Shown one piece after another: positions 8,587 through 15,501 of a stretch of 64,000 bases of DNA. The position numbers were made by a program, and so were the translations under genes. Source of the DNA: Nonomuraea spiralis (GTDB lineage Bacteria; Actinomycetota; Actinomycetes; Streptosporangiales; Streptosporangiaceae); contig NZ_BMRC01000032.1 of assembly GCF_014648435.1 (NCBI RefSeq), positions 39,465 to 103,464 on the forward strand, read 5' to 3'. The notes under the pieces were generated by a model, which was not told the origin of the DNA, ran no database searches, and saw only the letters and a program-made list of their open reading frames with translations. Within the stretch, counting starts at the first letter, position 1; each line of letters opens with the position of its first letter.

Positions 8587-10404
8587 GTGAGCGGATATTT
8601 CAGGAAGAGGCTGATGAGGGTCGCCGCGGGTGCGGCGGTCGTCGCGGCGGTCATGCTGCCGGCGTTGCCGGCAGCCGCCGACGACTCCCCCGACGAGCGG
8701 CCCGACGTCCCGGTCGGCACCTGGCTGGCGGCACGTACGCAGCCCGCGGTGCAGCTGACCAGCTTCACCTACACGGCGACGGTGTCCGTACCGTCCAACA
8801 CGATCAACGAGGTGGCCTACAACCAGATCGTCCAGGAGGCCGTCACCGCCGTGCAGTCCGGCAAGATCTCCTCGGACGAGCGCAGCATCGGCAAGTGGGT
8901 CTTCCAGCAGATCGCGGCCAACGTGGACACCTACGTGTCCTCGACCACCCCGATGCGTACGGTCGAGGCCGAGGTCGGCGGCATGTGCACCGGCTGGTGG
9001 GTCACCCCCGACGGGTACATGGTCACCGGGGCGCACTGCGTCCAGATCGGCGAGACCGAGCTGAGCCAGCTGTTCGCGCAGCAGGCGCTGGCCAAGTTCA
9101 ACAAGAAGGACGCCAAGGAGATCATCAGCGGCCTGGGCGACCTCAGGAACGACGAGGAGATCGTCAAGCTCGCCCAGCAGATCTACGTCACGTTCAACTC
9201 GACCCACATGCAGCTCAGCAATCTCAAGCAGAGCCTGTCGGTCATGCAGAGCCTGCCGGGCGGCGGCGTGGACAAGACGGCCAAGGCGGTCCCGGCCGAG
9301 CTGGTGTCGGTGGGCGAGAGCTACCCGGGCAAGGACTTCGCGCTGCTCAAGGTCAACGGCCAGCAGAACCTGCCGACCGTGCCGCTCGGCGACGACGCCG
9401 ACGTGCGGACCGGTGACACGCTCTACATCAGCGGCTTCCCCGGCCTGGTCACCAACACGCCGTTCTTCAGCCTGGAGTCGAAGCTGGAGCCGGCGCTGAC
9501 CGAGGGGCCGTACAACGCCAAGCGCACCACGCAGACGGGCGTGCCGTACATCCAGACGCAGGCGCCGTCGTACCACGGCAACTCGGGCGGACCGGTGTTC
9601 AGCAAGGACGGCAAGGTCATCGGCATGCTGATCGCGGGCACGGTGAGCGAGGGCGGCGAGGCCTCGGAGAGCGAGAGCTTCGTGCTGCCGGTGGGCATCA
9701 TCAAGGAGAAGCTCGGCGAGAAGAACGTCAAGCCCGCCCAGGCCGTCACGACGACCCGGTACAACGAGGCGCTCAACGACTACTTCCGGCGTTACTACTC
9801 CGCCGCGCTGCCGAAGTTCCGTGAGGTCCAGGCGCTGTTCCCGAACCACCCGTACGTCGCCAAGTACATCAGCGAGTCCCAGCAGGCGATCTCCGCGGGC
9901 AAGGACGAGACGCCCAAGCCGATCCTGATGTGGGTGCTGATCGGCGGTGGCGTGCTGCTGCTCCTCGTGCTCGCCGCGGTGCTGGTCAAGGTCCTGCGCG
10001 GGCGGCGGACCCGGCCCCCGGCGATCATCTCGCCCCAGCCCGGGTACGGCGCGGTGCAGCCGCCCCCGTGGCAGCAGCTCCCCGCGGGTCAGGCCCAGCT
10101 CTCGCCGCCGGTCCAGCCGGCCCATGGCGCGTACGGGCACAGCGGCCCCGACGGCTACGGCTCCGACGGCTACGGGCCCGGCGGGTACGGGGCGGGCGGT
10201 TACGCCGCGGGCCCGTACGGATCGGCGCCGGACGCGCAGTTCCAGCAGCCCCCGCACCCGCAGCAGGGCGGCGACCAGACCCGGGCCGTGCGCTACGGCC
10301 AGTTCGCCCCGCCCTCGGACCCCAGGTCCGGACAGGTCGCGGACCTGGAACGGCAGGTAGCCGACCTCCAGCGCCGGCTCGGCGACCAGCCCCCGAACTC
10401 CTGA
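8587..10404 (+). CDS. Membrane-anchored trypsin-like serine protease with Pro/Gly/Tyr-rich tail
   Basis: Secreted, membrane-tethered protease, 605 aa. After a signal peptide (cleavage near Ala31) a chymotrypsin-like domain carries the full triad: His150 in TGAHC, Asp250 in GKDFALLKV and Ser333 in GNSGGP. A stretch at 390-440 resembling a tetratricopeptide helix pair leads to one transmembrane helix (about 446-470). A basic stop-transfer RGRRTRPP and a cytoplasmic Pro/Gly/Tyr-rich tail follow, ending in a short coiled coil (LERQVADLQRRLGD). The start may instead be ATG 8614, which has a better GGAAG site; GTG 8587 gives a more basic signal-peptide N-region. An HtrA-like envelope role is possible, but no PDZ domain is visible. 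Confidence 0.85.
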   Translation: MSGYFRKRLMRVAAGAAVVAAVMLPALPAAADDSPDERPDVPVGTWLAARTQPAVQLTSFTYTATVSVPSNTINEVAYNQIVQEAVTAVQSGKISSDERSIGKWVFQQIAANVDTYVSSTTPMRTVEAEVGGMCTGWWVTPDGYMVTGAHCVQIGETELSQLFAQQALAKFNKKDAKEIISGLGDLRNDEEIVKLAQQIYVTFNSTHMQLSNLKQSLSVMQSLPGGGVDKTAKAVPAELVSVGESYPGKDFALLKVNGQQNLPTVPLGDDADVRTGDTLYISGFPGLVTNTPFFSLESKLEPALTEGPYNAKRTTQTGVPYIQTQAPSYHGNSGGPVFSKDGKVIGMLIAGTVSEGGEASESESFVLPVGIIKEKLGEKNVKPAQAVTTTRYNEALNDYFRRYYSAALPKFREVQALFPNHPYVAKYISESQQAISAGKDETPKPILMWVLIGGGVLLLLVLAAVLVKVLRGRRTRPPAIISPQPGYGAVQPPPWQQLPAGQAQLSPPVQPAHGAYGHSGPDGYGSDGYGPGGYGAGGYAAGPYGSAPDAQFQQPPHPQQGGDQTRAVRYGQFAPPSDPRSGQVADLERQVADLQRRLGDQPPNS

Positions 10405-10450
10405 CCGGGCCCGCGTGAGCCCAGGTCCCGCCAGACACGACAGGATGCGC

Positions 10451-10483
10451 GGCCCCGGAACCCCGACGGCGGGTTCCGGGGCC
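10451..10483 (+). terminator. Strong hairpin terminator after the protease gene
   Basis: GGCCCCGGAACCC (10451-10463) pairs perfectly with GGGTTCCGGGGCC (10471-10483) around a 7-base loop. No T-run follows, as is usual in high-GC actinomycetes. It lies 47 bases past the protease stop. Confidence 0.7.
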
Positions 10484-10540
10484 ACGCCATGTACCCGGCC
10501 GGTCCGGGCCGCGGCGCCCGTCGCGGCCTACGATGACCTC

Positions 10541-10930
10541 GTGGACGTGCTGAGCAGCCGCGTGCTCCTGCGGCCGAGCGACCCCGTACGCAGCCGCCGC
10601 TTCTACGCCGACACGCTCGGCCTGGCGGTCTACCGCGAGTTCGGCCCGGAGGACGATCCGGGCGTGGTGTACTTCCTCGGCCAGGGATTCCTTGAGGTCG
10701 CCGGGCGCTCCGACGCCCCCGCGACCGGCGGCACGCTGTCGATCTGGTTGCAGGTGCGCGACGTCGGGCGCGAGGAGGAGCGCCTGCGGCAGGCCGGCGT
10801 CACGGTGTTGCGGGAGCCGCGGCTCGAACCGTGGGGCCTGATCGAGATGTGGATCGCCGATCCCGACGGCCACCGCATCGTCCTGGTGGAGGTGCCGTCC
10901 GGCCATCCGCTGCGCCGCGACCCGCGGTGA
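10541..10930 (+). CDS. VOC family (glyoxalase/bleomycin-resistance-like) protein
   Basis: Small cytoplasmic metal-site fold protein, 129 aa. The sequence shows the two-module VOC pattern: SDPVRSRRFYADTLGL in the first half, and SIWLQVRDVGREEERLRQAGV then DPDGHRIVLVEV in the second. The open frame extends upstream to 10415, but GTG 10541 fits the domain boundary and avoids a stretch containing the terminator hairpin. A -10-like TACGAT (10529-10534) ends six bases before GTG, so the mRNA is probably leaderless; no Shine-Dalgarno is seen. Substrate unknown. Such proteins are dioxygenases, isomerases or drug-binding proteins. Confidence 0.8.
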   Translation: MDVLSSRVLLRPSDPVRSRRFYADTLGLAVYREFGPEDDPGVVYFLGQGFLEVAGRSDAPATGGTLSIWLQVRDVGREEERLRQAGVTVLREPRLEPWGLIEMWIADPDGHRIVLVEVPSGHPLRRDPR

Positions 10931-10941
10931 GGGCCTCGCGT

Positions 10942-10971
10942 TTGCGTCCGGCGCGAAGCGTGTGCTAATGT
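10942..10971 (+). promoter_or_regulatory. Candidate promoter of the cold-shock gene
   Basis: TTGCGT (10942-10947) and TAATGT (10966-10971) are separated by 18 bases. A start near 10978 would give an untranslated leader of about 165 bases that contains the hairpin at 11012-11042. Confidence 0.5.
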
Positions 10972-11011
10972 TGGTCACGTTGCAGTTGTGGTACCCATAA
11001 AAGACTTTGTG

Positions 11012-11047
11012 CGCACCTGAAAGGGCTGGATCTTCAGGTGCGTTTTT
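11012..11047 (+). promoter_or_regulatory. Terminator-like hairpin plus T-run in the cold-shock leader (putative attenuator)
   Basis: CGCACCTGAA (11012-11021) pairs with TTCAGGTGCG (11033-11042), followed at once by TTTTTGTTTT. This is a textbook intrinsic terminator, unusual in such GC-rich DNA. It sits between the likely promoter and the cold-shock ATG about 100 bases downstream. It cannot simply end the VOC gene transcript if the promoter at 10942-10971 is real, because it would then stop the cold-shock mRNA itself. A temperature- or CspA-dependent attenuator is an inference. Confidence 0.55.
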
Positions 11048-11143
11048 GTTTTCCGGTCATCTCCGGGGTGGGCTCATCGCGGCGACACGGGAATCCGCGC
11101 GGTGCGGATTCCGTCTCTGCACGTCATCTGAAGGAGAACCGAT

Positions 11144-11350
11144 ATGGCAACCGGTACCGTGAAGTGGTTCAACTCCGAAAAGGGCTTCGGCTTCATCGCC
11201 CAGGACGGCGGCGGCGCCGACGTCTTCGCCCACTACTCCAACATCGTCTCCAACGGTGGCTACCGTGAGCTGACCGAGGGCCAGAAGGTGGCCTTCGACG
11301 TCGTCCAGGGCCAGAAGGGCCCGCAGGCGGAGAACATCGTTCCCGCCTGA
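11144..11350 (+). CDS. Cold-shock domain protein (CspA family)
   Basis: Single-stranded nucleic-acid binding RNA chaperone, 68 aa, the canonical CspA length. RNP1 is KGFGFI and RNP2 is VFAHY, with the N-terminal TVKWFNSEKG signature. The ATG has a strong AAGGAG site. It is monocistronic, with a long leader carrying a terminator-like hairpin upstream and a strong hairpin after the stop. Actinomycetes have several paralogues, and the sequence alone does not say whether this one is cold-induced. Confidence 0.96.
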   Translation: MATGTVKWFNSEKGFGFIAQDGGGADVFAHYSNIVSNGGYRELTEGQKVAFDVVQGQKGPQAENIVPA

Positions 11351-11367
11351 CGCCACGCAGCCCGCAT

Positions 11368-11400
11368 CTGGGCCCGCACCTCTCCGGGGTGCGGGCCCAG
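11368..11400 (+). terminator. Hairpin terminator of the cold-shock gene
   Basis: CTGGGCCCGCACC (11368-11380) and GGTGCGGGCCCAG (11388-11400) form a perfect 13-bp stem with a 7-base loop, 18 bases after the stop. Only a weak T content follows. Confidence 0.75.
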
Positions 11401-11529
11401 ACTGCTTTCCGGGCCCCTTGGTCGGGTATGGACCGATCAGCCCCGCACGGTTATGTTGCGAGAGCGTCAAGCATGTTGTCAGACGGACGCCGAGGAGCAC
11501 CAAAAGACATCGTCTGAGAGGACCCTCGC

Positions 11530-13344
11530 ATGTGCGGCATCGCCGGATGGGTCGACTTCGACCGCGACCTGACCACCGAACGGGCCACCGCCCTCGCCAT
11601 GACCGAGACCATGAGCTGCCGGGGCCCCGACGACCAGGGCCTCCACCTCGACCGGCACGCCGCGCTCGGCAACCGCAGGCTCGCCGTCATCGACGTCGAG
11701 GGCGGCCACATGCCGATGGAGGCCGAGGGCCTGGCCGTCATCACCTACAGCGGCGAGGTCTACAACTTCGGGGAGCTGCGCGCCGAGCTGGCCGCCAAGG
11801 GCCACCGCTTCCGTACGAGGGGCGACACCGAGGTCGTGCTGCGCGGCTACCTGGAATGGGGAGAGGGCCTCGCCGACCGGATCAACGGCATGTACGCCTT
11901 CGCGATCTGGGACGAGCGCGAGCAGGAGCTGCTGCTCATCCGCGACCGTATGGGCATCAAGCCCCTCTTCTACTACCCCCTGCCCAACGGCGTGCTGTTC
12001 GGCTCCGAGCCCAAGGCGATCCTGGCCAACCCGCTGGCCCCGCCCGTGGTCGGCCTCGACGGCCTGCGCCGGCTCCTCAGCCTGGGCAGCCTGCGGCAAC
12101 GCTCGATCTACAAGGGCCTGTTCGAGCTGCCGCCCGGCCATCTGCTGCGGGTGGGCCGGCACGGCACGCGGCTGCGCCGCTACTGGGCGCTGGAGGGCCG
12201 CGAGCACACCGACGACCTCGACACGACCGTGGGCACGGTACGCGAGCTGCTCGACGACATCGTCGGCCGGCAACTGGTCTCCGACGTACCGATCTGCACC
12301 CTGTTGTCCGGCGGCCTCGACTCCAGCATCGTCACCGCGCTGGCCAGGACGCACGGCCCGATCCGCTCCTTCGCCGTCGACTACGCCGGTTACGCCGAGA
12401 ACTTCCAGGCCGACGAGAACCGCGGCGACCCCGACCGGCCGTTCGTGCGGATGCTGGCCGACCATGTCGGCTCCGAGCACACCGACATCGTCCTCGGGCC
12501 GGAGGAGCTGGCCGACCCGAAGCTGCGGGCCGCCGTCGTCCGCGCGTGGGACGCGCCGGGCTTCGTCGGCGACCTGAACACCTCCCTCTACATGCTGTTC
12601 CGCGCCATCCGCGAGCATTCGACCGTGGCGCTGTCGGGCGAGTCCGCCGACGAGGTGTTCGGCGGGTACGCCTGGTTCCACCTGCCGGAGACGGTCAACG
12701 CCGACACGTTCCCGTGGCTGGCCATGGTGATGCGCGAGCAGCAGCCGACCGACATCCTGGACAAGTCGCTGGTCCGGCGGCTCGACCTGGACGACTTCAC
12801 CGCCGACGGCTACCGTACGGCGCTGGCCGAGGTGCCCCACGTGGACGGCCAGGACGCCCGCGAGCGGCGCATGCGCGAGATCTGTCACCTGCACCTCACC
12901 CGCTTCCTGCCCTACCTGCTCGACCGCAAGGACCGGATGAGCATGGCCGTCGGCCTGGAGGTACGCGTGCCGTTCTGCGACCACCGGCTGGTCGAGTACG
13001 TGTTCAACACCCCGTGGTCGATGAAGACGTTCGACGGCAGGGAGAAGAGCCTGCTGCGCGCGGCCGGGGCCGACCTGCTGCCCGAGCCGATCGTGCGGCG
13101 GGTCAAGGCGCCGTACCCGGTGACCCAGGACGTCGGCTATGAGGAGGCGCTGCGCGCGGCGCTGCGTGAGGTGGCCGCCGACCGCGACGCCCCGGTCCTG
13201 CCGCTGCTCGACCCCGAGGCCGTCCGCGCCGCGACCTCGGGGTCGTCCGACAAGATGACGACCACGATGACCAGGTACGGCCTGGAGCTGGCGCTGGATC
13301 TGAACGTCTGGCTGACCTCCTGCGGCGTGCGCCTGGAGGTGTAG
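11530..13344 (+). CDS. asnB: Asparagine synthase (glutamine-hydrolysing), class II glutaminase type
   Basis: Converts aspartate, ATP and glutamine to asparagine; 604 aa. Cys2 directly after the initiator Met is the glutaminase nucleophile (MCGIAGW), with RGPDDQG and the NRRLAVID, NGMYAFAIWD and RDRMGIKPL segments of the GATase_6 domain. The synthetase half carries the PPi loop LLSGGLDSS near residue 258 and SGESADEVFGGY. A GAGAGGACC site precedes the ATG. It stands alone, 16 bases ahead of the type VII-like locus on the same strand, but has no obvious functional tie to it. Asparagine synthase folds also serve in secondary metabolism, but nothing nearby suggests that here. Confidence 0.94.
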   Translation: MCGIAGWVDFDRDLTTERATALAMTETMSCRGPDDQGLHLDRHAALGNRRLAVIDVEGGHMPMEAEGLAVITYSGEVYNFGELRAELAAKGHRFRTRGDTEVVLRGYLEWGEGLADRINGMYAFAIWDEREQELLLIRDRMGIKPLFYYPLPNGVLFGSEPKAILANPLAPPVVGLDGLRRLLSLGSLRQRSIYKGLFELPPGHLLRVGRHGTRLRRYWALEGREHTDDLDTTVGTVRELLDDIVGRQLVSDVPICTLLSGGLDSSIVTALARTHGPIRSFAVDYAGYAENFQADENRGDPDRPFVRMLADHVGSEHTDIVLGPEELADPKLRAAVVRAWDAPGFVGDLNTSLYMLFRAIREHSTVALSGESADEVFGGYAWFHLPETVNADTFPWLAMVMREQQPTDILDKSLVRRLDLDDFTADGYRTALAEVPHVDGQDARERRMREICHLHLTRFLPYLLDRKDRMSMAVGLEVRVPFCDHRLVEYVFNTPWSMKTFDGREKSLLRAAGADLLPEPIVRRVKAPYPVTQDVGYEEALRAALREVAADRDAPVLPLLDPEAVRAATSGSSDKMTTTMTRYGLELALDLNVWLTSCGVRLEV

Positions 13345-13360
13345 CGGGCAGACTGGGCGG

Positions 13361-14254
13361 ATGACGTCCAGTGATCATCTGCCGGCCACGCCGTTCGAGG
13401 AACAGTTGTGGGCGGCCCGCGAGGACGGGCACGACGCCCTGTGCCTGGGCCTGCTCCGCGACGCCGACCTGGCGTTGCCGATCACCGCCGCCGCGGCGGC
13501 CGGAACCGAGCCGCCCACCTGGGCGACGGCCGCCGACTCCGCCCGTACGTGGGTGGTGGCGTTCACCTCGGTCGAGGCGATGCGGCTGGCGACCGGCGGC
13601 GCCGCCACCCACTGCCGGATCGTCTCGCCCGCCGAGCTGGCGGCCGGGTGGCCGGACCCGCGTTGGGGGCTGGCGATCAATCCGGGGCTGGGGGCCTCCT
13701 TCCTGCTGGAGCCGGGGACGGTGGCCAGGCTGGCGGTGCCCACGCTCGTCCAGGACCTGCTGCTCGCGCCCGGGTCGGGGGTGCCGGTGGTGCAGAAGCT
13801 GCTGTCGCCGTCCGACGTCGGCGACCTCCTGGCGGCGGCCGAACCGCGCGTCTCCGGCTACTGCCACCACGCCCTCGACGTCTCGCACATCGCCACGCCC
13901 GCCGTGCTCGCCGACGCGCTGGGACAGCCCGGCATGCTGACCGAGAGCGGCTCGCTGAACATCCTGCGCTGGCATCCCGTCGGCCTCGACCTCTACCGCA
14001 CCCCGTACGGCGGGCGCGACGAGGACGGCCGGGACGCGGTGGCGGGCTGGGTGGTCGAGGAGCCGCCGTTCGTCGGCATGGGCCTGGTGCCCAACGTCGA
14101 CCAGGTCATCCGCGAGTACAAGGTGTACGGGGTCGGCCTGCCGCACGGCGCGGAGATCTGGGAGCTCACCGTCGACGGCACCGAGCACCGGCGCGCGCTC
14201 TACCACGGCGACCTGCGGCGATGGCTGCTGATCGGCCGGAGGGCGGCGGCATGA
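13361..14254 (+). CDS. SseB N-terminal domain protein (type VII secretion-associated family)
   Basis: Cytoplasmic protein, 297 aa. Residues about 60-125 match the SseB N-terminal pattern: TWVVAFTSVEAMRLATGG, a PAELAAGWPDP helix, then WGLAINPG. The C-terminal 170 residues contain a region I cannot name. Actinobacterial SseB-domain proteins often lie beside YbaB and WXG100 genes, and here the gene heads the same-strand cluster leading to the giant WXG100-like protein. Its stop overlaps the next start (ATGA at 14251). It could be a chaperone or adaptor for the exported proteins; that is inference. It starts 16 bases after the asparagine synthase gene. Confidence 0.75.
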   Translation: MTSSDHLPATPFEEQLWAAREDGHDALCLGLLRDADLALPITAAAAAGTEPPTWATAADSARTWVVAFTSVEAMRLATGGAATHCRIVSPAELAAGWPDPRWGLAINPGLGASFLLEPGTVARLAVPTLVQDLLLAPGSGVPVVQKLLSPSDVGDLLAAAEPRVSGYCHHALDVSHIATPAVLADALGQPGMLTESGSLNILRWHPVGLDLYRTPYGGRDEDGRDAVAGWVVEEPPFVGMGLVPNVDQVIREYKVYGVGLPHGAEIWELTVDGTEHRRALYHGDLRRWLLIGRRAAA

Positions 14255-14655
14255 CCTGGCACTTCTACCGCGCCCGCTGGCAGGGCGCCGACTACGTGGC
14301 CAGCCCCGAGCCGCACGCCCTGGAGCTGTGGGTACGCCTGCGCCTCACCGAGCCGGCCGACGGCTTCGAGGAGGCCGAGCCCGGCTGCCACGTGCGCACG
14401 GTGCCGGTGACCGAGGTCGAGTCCCTCCAGTTCGTGACCACGGAGTGCACGTGGCGGGGGGAGTCGTTCCAGGTGCACGACGAGCGCGACGCCCTTCTCC
14501 TGCTCGAATACCTGGGCGGGTCCGCGCCCGCGGCGCTCGCGCTGGGGCTGGAACGCGTCGAGCGGGGTGTGTACCGGGCGTGGGTCCCGCGGGCGGAGGT
14601 GGCCGACCTACGCGAGCAAGTTGTGCCAATAAATCCGACACATAGCCATTTTTGA
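14251..14655 (+). CDS. Hypothetical protein, translationally coupled to the SseB-domain gene
   Basis: 134 aa, not recognised. The ATG lies in an ATGA overlap with the preceding gene, and the frame keeps strong third-position GC, so it is real. The protein starts MTWHFYRARWQGADYVASPE and is rich in acidic residues and aromatics, without signal peptide or membrane segment. Pairs of beta-strand-like stretches (LELWVRLRLTE, GVYRAWVPR) flank a helix DERDALLLLEYLGG. Coupling suggests a partner of the SseB-domain protein. A gap of 97 bases separates it from the YbaB-like gene and may hold a promoter. Confidence 0.65.
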   Translation: MTWHFYRARWQGADYVASPEPHALELWVRLRLTEPADGFEEAEPGCHVRTVPVTEVESLQFVTTECTWRGESFQVHDERDALLLLEYLGGSAPAALALGLERVERGVYRAWVPRAEVADLREQVVPINPTHSHF

Positions 14656-14752
14656 TGATTGGCTCTTGTCTCCTGTTGTTCATGTGACAGAAACTGGCCT
14701 GATAGGTGCACGTGACGTAAGAGACATGCGGCGTGGGTTTGGCGGGGGTGTC

Positions 14753-15148
14753 ATGGATTCTCCTGACGTGGCGGGGATGCGGGCGTATGCCGATGAGCTG
14801 CGGGACATGTTCCGCCACATCGAGGACGCGGGTGTGGAGGTGCACGCGCTGGCCAAGGCCGTCCAGGTCACCGAGACCTCTCGGGACGGCCTGGTGTCGG
14901 TGACGGTCGGCTCCCGCGGCGAGCTGATCCGGCTCGACATCGACCCGCGCATCTACCGGCGCCCCGACGCCCGCCACCTGGCCGACAGCATCGCCGAGAC
15001 CGCCCAGCGGGCCACCGAGCGCGCGCAGGAGCGCGTCGCCGAGATCTTCGAGCCGATCATCCCGCGCGAGGACTTCCAGGCGCACCTGGACGGCGACCTC
15101 GAAACCATCATGGCCCGGCTCGCCGAGCGCATGGGAGGCAGCCGATGA
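14753..15148 (+). CDS. YbaB/EbfC-family protein
   Basis: 131 aa, YbaB/EbfC nucleoid-type fold: N-terminal helix (MRAYADELRDMFRHIEDAG), a beta hairpin VTETSRDGLVSVTVGSRGEL with LIRLDIDPRIY, and a long C-terminal helix with Arg/Glu repeats. The frame is open to 14666, but ATG 14753 with GGGGG upstream matches the family N-terminus. In actinobacteria such divergent YbaB proteins accompany WXG100 genes and are thought to act in type VII effector loci rather than in recombination. Its stop overlaps the next start by four bases (ATGA at 15145), so it is coupled to the WXG100-like gene. Confidence 0.8.
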   Translation: MDSPDVAGMRAYADELRDMFRHIEDAGVEVHALAKAVQVTETSRDGLVSVTVGSRGELIRLDIDPRIYRRPDARHLADSIAETAQRATERAQERVAEIFEPIIPREDFQAHLDGDLETIMARLAERMGGSR

Positions 15149-15501
15149 AGCCCTGGAACGGCACCCAGATCATCAAGCCCGTCGTGGACTCGGGCATCTC
15201 CCAGTGGACCACCATGGCCGAGGACTGGGAGACGCAGTCGGAGCGGCTGATCGCTGCGGTCGTCGAGGCGCTGGCCGCCGCTCCTTGGGGCGGCGGCGCC
15301 GAGGGCGAGGCGTTCAGGAACAGCCACCTCCAGGGAGACGGCCCGAACCGCATGCTCAACCAGTGCGTCGACCTCTCCAGGCAGATCACCGACGCGTGCG
15401 GCAGGCTGCGCGCGAGCATCGACAACACCCTGGGCACGGACGCCGACATCGAGAGCGATCTCAAGGCGCGGGAGGCCAAGGCGCGGGAGGCCAGGGCGTG
15501 A
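15145..15501 (+). CDS. WXG100-like type VII secretion substrate
   Basis: 118 aa, the size and helix-turn-helix layout of ESX WXG100 proteins: a long amphipathic helix (residues about 15-45), a turn with PWGGGAEGEAF in place of the strict WXG, and a second helix LNQCVDLSRQITDACGRLRASI. No signal peptide. The C-terminal YxxxD/E export motif of mycobacterial substrates is not visible, so export may rely on a partner. It overlaps the YbaB-like gene by ATGA and the giant gene by GTGA, so all three are expected at related levels. A heterodimer with the N-terminus of the giant protein is plausible, by analogy with EsxE/EsxF beside CpnT in mycobacteria. Confidence 0.75.
   Translation: MKPWNGTQIIKPVVDSGISQWTTMAEDWETQSERLIAAVVEALAAAPWGGGAEGEAFRNSHLQGDGPNRMLNQCVDLSRQITDACGRLRASIDNTLGTDADIESDLKAREAKAREARA

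Noticed and set aside
14666..14752. N-terminal extension of the YbaB-like protein
   Set aside because: The extra 29 codons have no family match, and GGGGG directly precedes ATG 14753.
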